64,000 nt of DNA from an uncultured Flavobacteriaceae bacterium (GCA_947489085.1 CANLCJ010000017.1:30716-94715); one strand, 5' to 3'; counted from the stretch's first letter, positions 45,284-55,712 are shown. Notes: generated by a model not told the origin, from the letters alone. Translations and numbers: made by a program.

Positions 45284-48166
45284 ATGACATACAATTTTAA
45301 CGCCATCGAAGCCAAATGGCAAAAATACTGGGCAGAAAACCAAACGTTTAAAGCCGAAAACACAAGCGATAAACCCAAATATTATGTTTTAGATATGTTT
45401 CCTTACCCAAGTGGTGCAGGTTTACATGTGGGGCATCCTTTAGGCTATATTGCTTCAGATATTTATGCACGTTACAAACGCCACCAAGGCTTTAACGTAT
45501 TACACCCACAAGGGTATGATAGTTTTGGTTTACCAGCAGAACAATATGCCATACAAACAGGGCAACACCCTGCGGTAACAACAAAGGCAAATATAGCAAC
45601 CTACCGTAGGCAGTTAGATCAAATAGGGTTTTCATTCGATTGGTCGCGAGAAGTTCGTACATCAGATCCGAGTTATTACAAATGGACACAGTGGATTTTT
45701 ATTCAGTTGTTCAACTCATGGTATAATAAAAACACAGATAGAGCTGAAGATATTTCAGAATTAATCAAAATTTTTGAAGCAGAAGGCAATACAAGTGTAA
45801 ATGCGATTTGCGACGCTGCAATAGATGCATTTTCAGCAGGCGAATGGCAAGGATTTACAGCGGAAGAGCAGCAACGTATTTTATTGCAATACCGATTAAC
45901 TTACTTAGCAGAGACCGAGGTTAACTGGTGTCCTGCGCTAGGCACTGTTTTGGCGAACGATGAAATTGTAAATGGCGTATCCGAACGAGGTGGCCACCCC
46001 GTAATTCGTAAAAAAATGACGCAGTGGAGTATGCGCATATCTGCTTATGCAGAACGTTTACTTCAAGGCTTAGAAAAAATAGATTGGACAGACGCCCTGA
46101 AAGAAAGTCAGCGTAACTGGATTGGGAAATCTGTGGGGGCAGAGGTGTTTTTCCCCATCCTATCCTTCCCCAAAGGGGAAGCGAAAGCAGACGCATCTAC
46201 TCGAGCGGGATATATGACAGGCGGAAATAATTCGGGGGCTAGGGGGATATCCGTGTTCACAACACGCCCCGATACCATTTTTGGAGTGTCTTTCATGACG
46301 TTAGCACCAGAACACGAATTGGTGTCTCAAATTACAACCGAAGCACAAAAAGAAGCCGTAGAAGCTTATGTATTAGCAACGGCAAAGCGCAGTGAGCGCG
46401 ATAGAATGGCAGATGTAAAAACCATTTCAGGCGTTTTTACAGGAGCTTACGCCGAACATCCGTTTACAAAAGCGCCAATTCCTATTTGGATTGGGGATTA
46501 TGTTTTAGCGGGCTACGGTACAGGGGCAGTAATGTCTGTACCATGTGGTGATGAGCGTGATTATGCCTTTGCGAAGCATTTTAATATTCCTATTCCTAAT
46601 ATTTTTGGAGGCGTTGATATCTCAGAAACTGCGTTTTCAGACAAATCCAATACCGTAATAGCGAACAGTGATTTTTTAAATGGTTTAAACTATAAGAAAG
46701 CGACCAAACGTGCTATTTATGAATTGGAAAAACTAGGACAAGGTGAAGGCAAAACCAATTACCGTTTAAGAGACGCCGTGTTTAGCCGTCAGCGCTATTG
46801 GGGAGAGCCTTTTCCAGTGTATTATGTAAATGGGATGCCACAAATGATCGCAACCGAACATTTGCCAATTACACTGCCAGAAGTAGAAAAATATTTACCT
46901 ACCGAAACAGGTGAGCCTCCACTAGGAAATGCAACAACTTGGGCTTGGGATACCAAGACCAATACCGTTGTAGCAAACACATTGATTGATAATGAGACCA
47001 TATTTCCTTTAGAATTAAACACCATGCCGGGTTGGGCGGGAAGTTCTTGGTATTTTAACCGTTATATGGATCCTACCAATACAGAAGCATTTGCAAGTAA
47101 GGAAGCCTTAGACTATTGGCAAGATGTCGATTTATATATTGGCGGAAGCGAACACGCTACAGGGCACTTATTGTATTCGCGTTTTTGGCAAAAATTCTTA
47201 TTTGATAAAGGTGTTGTGCCTACCGATGAGTATGCTAAAAAACTCATCAACCAAGGTATGATTTTGGGGACGAGTGCTATTATCTATAGGGTTTCAGGTA
47301 CAAATACCTACGTGTCATTAGGATTGAAAGATGCACACAACGTTGAAGAAATTCGCGTAGACGTAAGCATGGTAAATGCTTCTAATGAAATTGATGTCGA
47401 TAAGTTAAAAGCGTGGCAACCTCAGTATAGCGATGCAGAATTTATCTTGGAAGACGGAAAGTATATCGTAGGACGTGAAGTTGAAAAAATGTCTAAACGT
47501 TGGTTTAATGTGGTAAACCCAGACGATATCGTGGCCGATTATGGTGCAGACAGTTTACGTCTCTATGAAATGTTTTTAGGCCCATTAGAGCAATACAAAC
47601 CGTGGAATACCGCAGGGATTACTGGGGTGCATAACTTCTTGAAAAAATTATGGAAACTTTATGTGGGAGATACAGGTTTAAAGGTAGACGAGACTGCACC
47701 AACCAAAGACCATTTAAAAACACTACACAAAACGATAAAAAAGGTACAGGCAGATATTGAGAATTTCTCGTTCAACACTTCGGTATCTACATTCATGATT
47801 GCTGTAAACGAACTCACACAGCAAAAGTGTAGCTCCAAAGCGGTTTTAGAGCCTTTGTTAATACTCATTTCGCCTTATGCGCCTCATATTGCAGAAGAGT
47901 TATGGGGACAATTAGGGCACAGCACGTCTATTTCAACTGTAGCATTTCCAGAATTTGATGAAAGTCACCTAGTAGAAAGCTCTAAAAATTACCCTATTTC
48001 CTTTAACGGTAAAATGCGTTTTACCATGGAATTAGGTTTAGATTTGAATAAAGACGAGATTGAGAAAGCAGTGTTAGCACACGAAAAAACACAAGAACAA
48101 TTAGGAGGCAGAACACCTAAGAAAGTGATTGTAGTACCAGGTAAAATTGTAAATATAGTAGGGTAA
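45284..48166 (+). CDS. leuS: Leucyl-tRNA synthetase with an in-frame insertion in the editing domain
   Basis: Charges tRNA-Leu. The 960 residues include the class I HIGH-type motif [16 protein letters not shown] (KMSKS variant), the editing domain ([30 protein letters not shown]) and the C-terminal anticodon-binding region. At the start of the editing domain, residues about 289-322 are a sequence absent from most LeuRS, encoded by a palindromic insertion (46150-46250). TAAATTTG at 45244-45251 is the likely -7 box. The stop overlaps the DUF4286 start (TAATG). Confidence 0.95.
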   Translation: MTYNFNAIEAKWQKYWAENQTFKAENTSDKPKYYVLDMFPYPSGAGLHVGHPLGYIASDIYARYKRHQGFNVLHPQGYDSFGLPAEQYAIQTGQHPAVTTKANIATYRRQLDQIGFSFDWSREVRTSDPSYYKWTQWIFIQLFNSWYNKNTDRAEDISELIKIFEAEGNTSVNAICDAAIDAFSAGEWQGFTAEEQQRILLQYRLTYLAETEVNWCPALGTVLANDEIVNGVSERGGHPVIRKKMTQWSMRISAYAERLLQGLEKIDWTDALKESQRNWIGKSVGAEVFFPILSFPKGEAKADASTRAGYMTGGNNSGARGISVFTTRPDTIFGVSFMTLAPEHELVSQITTEAQKEAVEAYVLATAKRSERDRMADVKTISGVFTGAYAEHPFTKAPIPIWIGDYVLAGYGTGAVMSVPCGDERDYAFAKHFNIPIPNIFGGVDISETAFSDKSNTVIANSDFLNGLNYKKATKRAIYELEKLGQGEGKTNYRLRDAVFSRQRYWGEPFPVYYVNGMPQMIATEHLPITLPEVEKYLPTETGEPPLGNATTWAWDTKTNTVVANTLIDNETIFPLELNTMPGWAGSSWYFNRYMDPTNTEAFASKEALDYWQDVDLYIGGSEHATGHLLYSRFWQKFLFDKGVVPTDEYAKKLINQGMILGTSAIIYRVSGTNTYVSLGLKDAHNVEEIRVDVSMVNASNEIDVDKLKAWQPQYSDAEFILEDGKYIVGREVEKMSKRWFNVVNPDDIVADYGADSLRLYEMFLGPLEQYKPWNTAGITGVHNFLKKLWKLYVGDTGLKVDETAPTKDHLKTLHKTIKKVQADIENFSFNTSVSTFMIAVNELTQQKCSSKAVLEPLLILISPYAPHIAEELWGQLGHSTSISTVAFPEFDESHLVESSKNYPISFNGKMRFTMELGLDLNKDEIEKAVLAHEKTQEQLGGRTPKKVIVVPGKIVNIVG
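46150..46250 (+). repeat. Palindromic repeat inserted in frame in leuS
   Basis: Within leuS, between ...SVGAEV and [12 protein letters not shown], lies about 101 bases of unusual G/C-tract composition. It contains the perfect inverted repeat CTTCCCCAAAGGGGAAG (46165-46181). The ends are roughly inverted copies (TTCCCCATCC near 46151, AGGGGGAT near 46241). It encodes about 34 residues with no stop, keeping leuS open. The minus strand reads [10 protein letters not shown], the familiar translation of a dispersed intergenic repeat of Flavobacteria. It behaves like a mobile palindromic element tolerated inside a protein. Confidence 0.65.
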
Positions 48167-48492
48167 TGAAGTTTATTTATAATGTCACCGTAAATATAGA
48201 AAGCTCAGTGCATGACGAATGGTTGTTATGGATAAAAGCTCATATTCCAAAAGTACTCGCCACAGGGAAGTTTGAAAAAGCTACCCTAACAAAGGTGTTG
48301 GTAGAAGAAGAGATGGGAGGGGAAACCTACTCCATACAATACAGAACCTATTCGCGAGAAGCTTTAGATGCGTATTACCGCGAAGATGCCGATACGTTGC
48401 GACAAGAAGGCTTGAAAAAGTTTGCAGATAAAATGCTGTCTTTTAGAACAGAATTGCAAATTGTAGATGAGTATTCGGTTACGTTTACCTAA
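48166..48492 (+). CDS. DUF4286 family protein
   Basis: A 108-residue cytoplasmic protein ([80 protein letters not shown]) matching DUF4286, a Bacteroidota family related in outline to ferredoxin-like (ABM-type) folds. Its ATG overlaps the leuS stop by one base. The family is commonly found next to leuS or rsmA. Function unknown. Confidence 0.85.
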   Translation: MKFIYNVTVNIESSVHDEWLLWIKAHIPKVLATGKFEKATLTKVLVEEEMGGETYSIQYRTYSREALDAYYREDADTLRQEGLKKFADKMLSFRTELQIVDEYSVTFT

Positions 48493-48860
48493 GAGCTCTT
48501 ACGCAAATAAGCTTAATAAGTAAAACAAATATAGAATAAGAATAAAACAATTATATTTGTAGCATCAATACCTCCCTGACCTCTCTACGATGTGCACTTT
48601 TGGGAGGTTTTTTGTTTTTATAATAGGATAAAACGAATATGATAAACTACAAAAGATCTTGTTTATAATTTGAACTGATGTAAAGTAAGGCTTTGTGTCG
48701 TTTATGGAAAAAGCAGAACAATTGACTAATCTATGCAGTTTAAAAGAAATTTTGGCAATTATAGAAAAGCTATTTTTATTTAAAAGGGAGATTTAAGGCA
48801 TACATGCGCCAGCAAGCAAATTAACAAATACATAAGTATTAACAAACAAAACCCATCACC
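48493..48860. other. Intergenic region with a short promoter-terminator unit
   Basis: 368 bases without a coding frame. TATATTTG at 48552-48559 fits a -7 box. About 10 bases on, ACCTCCC (48570-48576) pairs with GGGAGGT (48602-48608), followed by a T run, a good terminator. It may simply end the leuS-DUF4286 transcript, or the two could make a tiny independent transcript of about 45 bases. The remainder up to rsmA shows nothing recognisable. Confidence 0.45.
48570..48614 (+). terminator. Terminator after leuS-DUF4286
   Basis: A 7-bp stem ACCTCCC/GGGAGGT (48570-48576, 48602-48608), 25-base loop, then six T. It is the only good terminator downstream of the DUF4286 stop. Confidence 0.7.
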
Positions 48861-49637
48861 GTGTCAGTAAAAGCAAAAAAACATTTAGGACAGCATTTTT
48901 TAGAAGATGAGACTATAGCAGAGCAAATAGCAGACAGCTTGTCTTTAAGCGGCTATAAAAATGTCTTAGAGATTGGGCCAGGTATGGGGGTGTTAACCAA
49001 ATACTTGCTTAAAAAGGCAACGACAACGTATGTAATCGAGATTGATACCGAGTCGGTAGAATACCTACAGGCTAACTACCTTAATTTAGCCCAGCGCATC
49101 ATAGAAAAAGATTTTTTAAAATACGATTTAAATGAAGTGTTTAAAGGGGAACCTTTAGCCATAATAGGGAACTTTCCCTATAACATTTCGACACAAATCG
49201 TTTTTAAAACGTTAGCCATGCGCGATCAAATCCCAGAATTTTCAGGAATGTTTCAAAAAGAAGTCGCTCAACGTATTTGTTCTAAAGAGGGCAGTAAGGT
49301 GTATGGTATATTATCCGTATTGACCCAAGCCTTTTACGATGCCGAATACCTGTTTACAGTGCCCCCTTCTGTATTTAATCCGCCACCAAAAGTAGACTCT
49401 GGCGTGCTGCGTCTTACACGAAAAGAAAATTACAGTCTGCCTTGCGATGAAGCGCTTTTTTTTAAAGTTGTAAAAGCAGGATTTCAGCAACGTAGAAAGA
49501 CACTTCGTAACAGTTTAAAAACATTCAATTTATCCGATAATTTAAAAGCAAATCTTATCTTTGGCAAGCGTCCAGAACAATTATCAGTTCTCGAATTTAT
49601 AGAGCTTACAACTTTGATTCAGAACGATATAGTATAA
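48861..49637 (+). CDS. rsmA: 16S rRNA dimethyladenosine transferase
   Basis: Dimethylates the two adjacent adenines in helix 45 of 16S rRNA (KsgA). The 258 residues begin [24 protein letters not shown], with the SAM-binding [25 protein letters not shown] and the catalytic GNFPYNIST; then FQKEVAQRI and [11 protein letters not shown]. The start is a GTG. Normal length. Confidence 0.97.
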   Translation: MSVKAKKHLGQHFLEDETIAEQIADSLSLSGYKNVLEIGPGMGVLTKYLLKKATTTYVIEIDTESVEYLQANYLNLAQRIIEKDFLKYDLNEVFKGEPLAIIGNFPYNISTQIVFKTLAMRDQIPEFSGMFQKEVAQRICSKEGSKVYGILSVLTQAFYDAEYLFTVPPSVFNPPPKVDSGVLRLTRKENYSLPCDEALFFKVVKAGFQQRRKTLRNSLKTFNLSDNLKANLIFGKRPEQLSVLEFIELTTLIQNDIV

Positions 49638-49779
49638 ATATTGCGAGTGTAGTACAATGTCTTTTTGTATTAAAAATAAAGCAGGCAATACATTATACAT
49701 TGTTTTAGGGTAACAAACCGTAGTAGGTTTGGTTTTTTTTGATGAAAGAAAATACGATTACAGTTCCAGAAACAGAGGT

Positions 49780-51153
49780 ATGGAAGAAGATAAAGACAAA
49801 ATACAATTCGAACTTACCAATGCACTCTTAGAGCATATAGAACAGCTTATCGCGGCGCAGGAAGATAAGGTACTTCAAAATACTTTAGAAGCATACCACT
49901 ATGCTGATATAGCAGAGATTTTAGACGAGCTCAATTTAGAGCAAGCCATTTATGTTATTAAACTTTTAGATTCTGAGCGTACTTCAGATATTCTTAAAGA
50001 ATTAGACGAAGACAATCGGGAAAAGGTTTTAAAGAATTTAACCGCTCAAGAAATAGCCGATGAGGTTGAAGAACTCGATACCGATGATGCGGCAGATATT
50101 ATATCTGAACTTCCAGAAGAACGACAGCAAGCCGTAATAGATCGTATAGAAGATCAAGAACACAAGGCAGAAATAGAAGAACTTTTAGCTTACGACGAGG
50201 ATACGGCAGGAGGACTTATGGCAAAAGAACTTGTAAAAGTATACGAAACATGGACAGTTGCAGGCTGTTTACGCCGTATAAGAGGGCAGGCCAAAGAGGT
50301 AAGCAGAGTACATTCTGTGTATGTAGTAGATAAAGAAGAAAAACTTATAGGGCGTTTGTCTCTAAAAGATTTGGTTGTTGCAAAAAGCGAGCAAAAAATA
50401 GCAGACATCTACATCTCTAATGTAGATTGTGTAAATGTGCATGCAAACGCAGAAGAAGTAGCCAAAATTATGGCCAAATACGATTTAGAAGCCATTCCCG
50501 TGGTAGACGATACTAAAACGCTCTTAGGACGAATTACTATAGACGATATTGTAGACGTACTAAAGGAAGAGGCCGAAAAAGATTACCAGATGGCGGCGGG
50601 TATTACAGGAGATGTAGAGGCCGACGATACTATTTTAGAACTTACCCGTGCGCGCTTACCTTGGTTATTTTTAGGTTTAGTAGGAGGAATTGGAGCTTTT
50701 TTAATTATGGAAGGTTTCGAAGGCCTGTTTACAGGGAAAGCTGTAATCCTGTTTTTCTTTACACCGCTTATAGCAGCAATGGCTGGTAACGTTGGTGTAC
50801 AATCTAGTGCCATTATTGTTCAAGGTTTAGCGAACGATGATGTAAAGGGAAGTGTAAATAGCCGTTTGTTAAAAGAAATGGTATTGGCCGCTTTAAATGG
50901 GGTAATATTAGCGTTATTTTTGTTTTTGTTTGTCTGGGCTTTTAAAGGAGAACCTAATACAGCATTGGCTATTTCCGTATCCTTGGTTGCTGTTATTATT
51001 GTAGCAGGACTTATAGGAACCTTTGTGCCTTTATTTTTAAATAAACGCGGTATAGATCCAGCCATTGCGACAGGACCATTTATCACAACAAGTAATGATA
51101 TTCTGGGAATTTTACTCTATTTCTGGATAGCTAAAATGATTTTAGGCATCTAG
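49780..51153 (+). CDS. mgtE: Magnesium transporter MgtE
   Basis: An inner-membrane Mg2+ channel gated by cytoplasmic Mg2+. The start at 49780 (MEEDKDKIQFELTN) is preferred over an in-frame non-ATG start at 49729, because the extra 17 residues look unlike the family. About 457 residues: an N-terminal superhelical domain rich in acidic residues (ELDTDDAADIISELPEE), paired CBS domains (VHSVYVVDKEEKLIGRLSLKDLV, LEAIPVVDDTKTLLGRITIDDIVDVL), and five membrane helices with ...PLIAAMAGNVGVQSSAIIVQGLA, the pore-region signature. Confidence 0.94.
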   Translation: MEEDKDKIQFELTNALLEHIEQLIAAQEDKVLQNTLEAYHYADIAEILDELNLEQAIYVIKLLDSERTSDILKELDEDNREKVLKNLTAQEIADEVEELDTDDAADIISELPEERQQAVIDRIEDQEHKAEIEELLAYDEDTAGGLMAKELVKVYETWTVAGCLRRIRGQAKEVSRVHSVYVVDKEEKLIGRLSLKDLVVAKSEQKIADIYISNVDCVNVHANAEEVAKIMAKYDLEAIPVVDDTKTLLGRITIDDIVDVLKEEAEKDYQMAAGITGDVEADDTILELTRARLPWLFLGLVGGIGAFLIMEGFEGLFTGKAVILFFFTPLIAAMAGNVGVQSSAIIVQGLANDDVKGSVNSRLLKEMVLAALNGVILALFLFLFVWAFKGEPNTALAISVSLVAVIIVAGLIGTFVPLFLNKRGIDPAIATGPFITTSNDILGILLYFWIAKMILGI

Positions 51154-51221
51154 CGAAGTACATTTTAAAGCAAAACCTTTTTGTAATTGGCGTAACACGT
51201 CAACAAATGCAGAGTAATGTA

Positions 51222-53171
51222 TTAACTGCGTTTTTTCTTGCTCTTAAACTTCGCTTTATTTTTACGTTGGTTAAAAGGCACAGCATCATTAAACGTATGT
51301 TTAGCTTTGCCGGGCTTGTTTTTGCGCCATTTTTCGGTCTTTTCAGGAAGCAAAACCTTAAGTAAATCCTGTCTGCCCAATTTGTTTAAAGTCTTTTTAA
51401 TCCAAGCCTTATTTTCATCCTTATACCAAAAGAAAAAGCGGTGCTGTTCGTCTTTTTCCTTACGAGTTTTAGGCGTATTTACCTTTTTTAAAGTATACGG
51501 GTGGTAGCCACTATAATAAATAACAGTAGCCACCGTCATAGGTGTTGGGGTAAACCCTTGTACCTGTTCAAGCTGGAATCCCATATCTTTAGTTTCTGCC
51601 GCTAAATTGGCCATATCTTCAGCCTCACACGCAGGGTGATTTGAAATAAAATACGGAATAAGCTGTAGTTTCAATTTATTCTTAACGTTTATCTTATCAA
51701 AACGCTCCTTAAATTTATGAAAATACGAAAACGAAGGCTTACGCATTAATTTCAATACAGGGTCGCTGGTATGCTCTGGCGCAACTTTTAAACGTCCAGA
51801 AACATGTTTCGTCATAACCTCTTCGGTATAAGCATCCAGTTCTTTAGGGTCGGCATTTTTATTAAATTCTGGCACAAGCATATCATGGCGAATACCACTA
51901 CCAATAAACGATTTCTTAATTTTGGGATGACTATCAACAGCTTGGTACAAATCCGTTAAAGGTTTATGAGACGTATCTAAATTACTGCAAATAACAGGCG
52001 AAATACAAGACGGTGCCACGCACTTATCGCAAATCTCCTGCACCTTACCCTTCATTTTATACATGTTAGCACTAGGGCCACCAATATCAGACAAATAGCC
52101 CTTAAAATCTGGCATGTTTGCTACAGTATCCACTTCTTTTAAAACAGATTCTTGGCTACGAGACGCTATAAACTTTCCTTGATGCGCAGATATGGTACAA
52201 AAACTACAACCACCAAAACACCCGCGATGAATGTTAATAGAAAATTTAATCATTTCAAAAGCAGGTATAGGGCCACGCTTATTGTATTTAGGGTGCGGTA
52301 AACGCGTATAAGGCAAATCGAAGGATGCATCAATTTCATTTTCCGTCATCGTAGGGTAAGGCGGATTAATCATTAATAATTTATCCTCCACTTTTTGAAA
52401 AATACGTCTTGCCGCTAACTTATTACTCTCCTGTTCTATAGTTTTAAAATTAGAAGCGTACGCCTTCTTGTCCTTTAAACAACGCTCGTGAGACGCGATT
52501 TCTACATCCTCCCAATTACTGTTTTTAGGTACTTTGGCGTTTTTTTCTAATAAAACAGCAGTTTGTTTTACCGTAGTAATGCTAGAAAACGGCACACCCT
52601 TTTGCAATAACCTAACCACCTCCCGTAAAGGCTGCTCGCCCATACCGTAAACCAGCATATCGGCCTTAGAAGTTTCTAAAATGGTAGGCAATAATTTATC
52701 ACTCCAATAGTCGTAGTGGGTAACACGGCGTAAAGACGCCTCTATACCACCAATTAAAACAGGCACATCAGGCCATTTTTCTTTTAAAATTTTAGAATAT
52801 ACCGTAGTAGCATAATCAGGACGAAATCCAATATCGCCATTAGGTGTATAAGCATCCTTATCCCTACGTTTCTTATTAGCGTTGTAATTGCTAATCATCG
52901 GGTCCATACACCCGCCAGTAACGCCAAAAAACAATTTAGGCGCACCAAGTTTTACAAAATCCTGTAAATTATCGTTTACATTCGGCTGAGGTACAATAGC
53001 AACCCGCAACCCATAACTTTCTAATATACGCCCAATAACTGCAGGCCCAAACGAAGGATGGTCCACATAAGCATCACCACTAAATAAGATCACGTCTAAC
53101 GCATCCCATCCGCGAATTTTAGCCTCTTTGTTTGTGGTAGGCAACCAACTAGAAAGTTTTAAATCTTGCAT
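51222..53171 (-). CDS. ygiQ: YgiQ family radical SAM protein
   Basis: About 649 residues from the ATG at 53171 (MQDLKLSSWLPTTNKEAKIRGW), which fits the usual N-terminus; an in-frame ATG at 53204 would add 11 residues unlike the family. The radical SAM motif is CFGGCSFC (C318, C322, C325 from this start). Before it is the UPF0313 N-terminal domain (DVILFSGDAYVDHPSFGPAVIGRILE, GGIEASLRRVTHYDYWSD). After it is a basic tail (KKKRS). The reaction is unknown. It is alone in its transcript. Confidence 0.93.
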   Translation of the reverse strand: MQDLKLSSWLPTTNKEAKIRGWDALDVILFSGDAYVDHPSFGPAVIGRILESYGLRVAIVPQPNVNDNLQDFVKLGAPKLFFGVTGGCMDPMISNYNANKKRRDKDAYTPNGDIGFRPDYATTVYSKILKEKWPDVPVLIGGIEASLRRVTHYDYWSDKLLPTILETSKADMLVYGMGEQPLREVVRLLQKGVPFSSITTVKQTAVLLEKNAKVPKNSNWEDVEIASHERCLKDKKAYASNFKTIEQESNKLAARRIFQKVEDKLLMINPPYPTMTENEIDASFDLPYTRLPHPKYNKRGPIPAFEMIKFSINIHRGCFGGCSFCTISAHQGKFIASRSQESVLKEVDTVANMPDFKGYLSDIGGPSANMYKMKGKVQEICDKCVAPSCISPVICSNLDTSHKPLTDLYQAVDSHPKIKKSFIGSGIRHDMLVPEFNKNADPKELDAYTEEVMTKHVSGRLKVAPEHTSDPVLKLMRKPSFSYFHKFKERFDKINVKNKLKLQLIPYFISNHPACEAEDMANLAAETKDMGFQLEQVQGFTPTPMTVATVIYYSGYHPYTLKKVNTPKTRKEKDEQHRFFFWYKDENKAWIKKTLNKLGRQDLLKVLLPEKTEKWRKNKPGKAKHTFNDAVPFNQRKNKAKFKSKKKRS

Positions 53172-53204
53172 AACTTTTGCAAAAATACGGAAAAAACACA
53201 GCAT

Positions 53205-53572
53205 GCTCCTTAATTATTAAGGCTATTGCGAAATTTAAAGTATAAGAGAAGTACCTTATTTACTAGGTTTAGTTTGTATTTGAGTAGTGTAGATTCTTAA
53301 AAAATGAATGGCATGAATTTTAGTTATTTTTAAAAAGCAACATCACTTACGTATTCTAATGGTGTTTTGGGCGTTACCTCGCTTAAAAAAAAGCGAGGTC
53401 GGGCTTTACACTGCAAGTCCGCGCTCGTGCCTCGCTGTGGGCTTTTCGTTGCAATCCCTAACGCAACAACAAGAACGACCAGAATATTACCATCATATTT
53501 AAGTTAGAATTTTAAAATACCAGACACAACACTTTCAGTATTAATACCTAATTTTGCAATTTATTTGAGATT
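53205..53572. other. Intergenic region holding dispersed repeat copy B
   Basis: 368 bases between divergent genes; the repeat fills 53368-53469. TAATTTTG at 53549-53556 fits TAnnTTTG and lies 17 bases before the Sua5 ATG, so it is the likely promoter of that gene. The rest is AT-rich with no recognised feature. Confidence 0.5.
53368..53469 (-). repeat. Dispersed two-hairpin repeat, copy B
   Basis: Opposite orientation to copy A (30203-30299). Shared blocks on the plus strand, in order: GGGCGT (53369-53374), a 9-bp stem ACCTCGCTT/AAGCGAGGT (53376-53384 and 53391-53399) with a 6-base A loop, CGGGCTTT, then TGCAATCCCTAACGCAAC at the end. The stem sequence differs from copy A at two positions with matching changes in both arms. 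Within this copy GGGCTTT-x5-GCAA occurs twice (53401 and 53439 regions), suggesting an internal duplication. Non-coding. Confidence 0.75.
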
Positions 53573-54538
53573 ATGAGTATTATTTCAAAAGACATTGCTA
53601 AAGCAGCTACACTATTACGTAATAACGAATTAGTAGCAATACCTACCGAAACAGTATACGGTTTGGCAGGAAACATATATAGCGAAACCGCAATAAAAGC
53701 TATTTTTAGTACCAAGCAACGGCCGTTGTACAACCCTTTAATAGTACACATAGCTTCAGTAGCACAATTGCCCAATATAGCAAAACACATCCCCGAAAAA
53801 GCACAGCAGTTGGCTAATAACTTCTGGCCAGGAGCATTAACACTTGTGTTGCCAAAGCAAGATAACATACCAGATATAATAACTGCGGGTAAACCAACAG
53901 TAGCAGTACGAGTGCCAAACCATAGTGTAGCACAAGAACTACTAAATACCTTAGAATTTCCTTTAGCAGCACCTAGTGCAAACCCTTTTAGCTGTATAAG
54001 CCCCACAAAAGCAACACATGTAGAACGCTACTTTAAAACCAGCATAAAAATGGTGTTAGATGGAGGCGCATGCACTAAGGGTATAGAATCTACAATAGTA
54101 GGTTTCCATGGCGATACACCTGTAATATACAGATTAGGTGCTGTATCTCAAGACGCCATAGAAAGTGTGGTAGGTAAAGTTTTGGTAAAAAACACCATTA
54201 AAACCGAAAGTAATATAAGTGCGCCAGGCATGTTAAGCAAACATTATGCGCCAAGAACGCGAACGGTATTAACCAGCAATGTTATAAAAAGCATAGAAGA
54301 ATACCCTAATAAAAAACTGGGTCTATTAACGTTTAAAGACACACTGCCTGCAATAGCACAACTAAAAAAGCAAATAACACTCTCTAAAACAGGAGATATG
54401 GCAGAAGCCATGTTTAAGCTTTACGATGCACTACACCAGTTAGACCATGAGGCGCTAGACCTTATTATTGTGGAAGCTTTCCCTAAAAGAGGTCTTGGCA
54501 ACTCAATAAACGACCGCTTAAAAAGAGCAAGCAGTTAA
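53573..54538 (+). CDS. L-threonylcarbamoyladenylate synthase, Sua5 type
   Basis: Makes threonylcarbamoyl-AMP for the t6A37 modification of ANN-decoding tRNAs. The 321 residues hold the YrdC catalytic domain (about 1-190; PTETVYGLA at 24-32, STKQRPLYNPLIVHI, PNHSVAQELL, APSANPFSCISPT, GIESTIVGF) and the C-terminal Sua5 domain (about 210-321) that closes over the active site. This is the long form, unlike short TsaC. Probable promoter at 53549-53556. Confidence 0.95.
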   Translation: MSIISKDIAKAATLLRNNELVAIPTETVYGLAGNIYSETAIKAIFSTKQRPLYNPLIVHIASVAQLPNIAKHIPEKAQQLANNFWPGALTLVLPKQDNIPDIITAGKPTVAVRVPNHSVAQELLNTLEFPLAAPSANPFSCISPTKATHVERYFKTSIKMVLDGGACTKGIESTIVGFHGDTPVIYRLGAVSQDAIESVVGKVLVKNTIKTESNISAPGMLSKHYAPRTRTVLTSNVIKSIEEYPNKKLGLLTFKDTLPAIAQLKKQITLSKTGDMAEAMFKLYDALHQLDHEALDLIIVEAFPKRGLGNSINDRLKRASS

Positions 54539-54680
54539 AAAAAGTTATAAACAATTTTTAACAAGTTAAGCGGTATTTGCTCAAGTTTAAAATCTTCAAT
54601 AAAAAATAGGCTGTTTGCAAAAACCGTATCTCTCTAAAATTCAGATAAGTTACACGCTTTAAAATATTCCAGCTTACCAT

Positions 54681-54710
54681 TTGGTAATAAAATATATAAT
54701 CGTAAATTTG
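54681..54710 (+). promoter_or_regulatory. Promoter of rplM-rpsI, with short leader hairpin
   Basis: TTG (54681-54683), 19 bases, then TAAATTTG (54703-54710): the best full Bacteroidota promoter match in the window with the sdh one. The leader (about 54716-54757) can form CTCTT/AAGAG (54715-54727), possibly the ribosomal-protein leader structure reported for L13 in Bacteroidia. The promoter is seen directly; the leader function is inferred and weak. Confidence 0.65.
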
Positions 54711-54757
54711 CAAACTCTTTTTAAGAGAGGAATGTTTAATCAGAAAAAATTAAAAGT

Positions 54758-55213
54758 GTGGACACATTAAGCTACAAAACGATTTCTGCCAATAAAGCAA
54801 CTGTAGATAAGCAGTGGGTTTTAGTGGATGCAGAAGATCAAACGCTTGGGCGTTTAGCTTCTAAAGTTGCAAAACTATTAAGAGGTAAACACAAGCCTAA
54901 CTTCACACCACATGTTGATTGCGGAGACAATGTAATTGTTATCAATGCAGAAAAAATCAACTTAACTGGAAACAAGTGGACAGATAAATCTTATATCCGT
55001 CACACAGGTTACCCAGGTGGTCAAAGAAGTTTAACTGCGACAGAGTTATTTGGAAAAGACCCAGCTCGTATCGTAGAAAAATCAGTAAAAGGAATGCTAC
55101 CTAAAAACAAATTAGGATCTGCTTTATTCCGTAACCTAACAGTTGTTGTTGGTACAGCGCATAAACACGAAGCGCAAAAGCCAAAAACAATTAACTTAAA
55201 CGAATTCAAATAA
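54758..55213 (+). CDS. rplM: 50S ribosomal protein L13
   Basis: A 151-residue ribosomal protein starting at GTG. Signatures: [48 protein letters not shown] and [15 protein letters not shown]. It binds 23S rRNA early in 50S assembly. Its stop overlaps the rpsI ATG by one base. Confidence 0.98.
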   Translation: MDTLSYKTISANKATVDKQWVLVDAEDQTLGRLASKVAKLLRGKHKPNFTPHVDCGDNVIVINAEKINLTGNKWTDKSYIRHTGYPGGQRSLTATELFGKDPARIVEKSVKGMLPKNKLGSALFRNLTVVVGTAHKHEAQKPKTINLNEFK

Positions 55214-55599
55214 TGGATGTAATTCATAAAATTGGCCGTAGAAAAACGGCTGTTGCTCGTGCTTACGTTTCTCAAGGAAGCGGTAAAATTACGATTAATA
55301 AAAAAGACTTAACTGATTACTTTACAACTGGTACATTACAGTACAAAGTAAAGCAACCTTTAGTTTTGACTAACAATGACGGCAACTTTGATATTACAGT
55401 AAATGTATATGGAGGTGGTATCACTGGTCAAGCAGAAGCAGTACGTTTAGCTTTATCTCGCGCAATGTGCGAAGTAGACGAAGAAAACAGAGGCATCTTA
55501 AAACCAGAAGGTTTATTAACTAGAGATCCAAGAATGGTAGAGCGTAAGAAATTCGGACAGAAGAAAGCGCGTAAAAAATTCCAATTCTCGAAACGTTAA
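55213..55599 (+). CDS. rpsI: 30S ribosomal protein S9
   Basis: A 128-residue ribosomal protein: IGRRKTAVARAYVSQGSGKITIN, VYGGGITGQAEAVRLALSRAM, LTRDPRMVERKKFGQKKARKKFQFSKR. The basic tail reaches the P-site tRNA. Coupled to rplM by a one-base overlap. A terminator follows. Confidence 0.98.
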   Translation: MDVIHKIGRRKTAVARAYVSQGSGKITINKKDLTDYFTTGTLQYKVKQPLVLTNNDGNFDITVNVYGGGITGQAEAVRLALSRAMCEVDEENRGILKPEGLLTRDPRMVERKKFGQKKARKKFQFSKR

Positions 55600-55609
55600 T
55601 ATACTATAT

Positions 55610-55627
55610 CCCGAATGTGTTTCGGGA
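55610..55627 (+). terminator. Terminator after rpsI
   Basis: TCCCGAA (55610-55616), TGTG loop, TTCGGGA (55621-55627), then a T run. Confidence 0.8.
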
Positions 55628-55712
55628 ATTTTTGATGATGGTACATACACCCTATGCATCCCTTATTCAAAATATAGTGCCTAACACAAGGCAGACGCAT
55701 TAATTAAGTAAA

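Noticed and set aside
45921..46296. Two minus-strand reading frames within leuS
   Set aside because: They come from the palindromic insertion and shadow leuS; the [10 protein letters not shown] translation is that of a repeat, not of a gene.
49729..49779. Upstream non-ATG start for mgtE
   Set aside because: The added 17 residues do not fit the family, and an ATG at 49780 gives a normal N-terminus.
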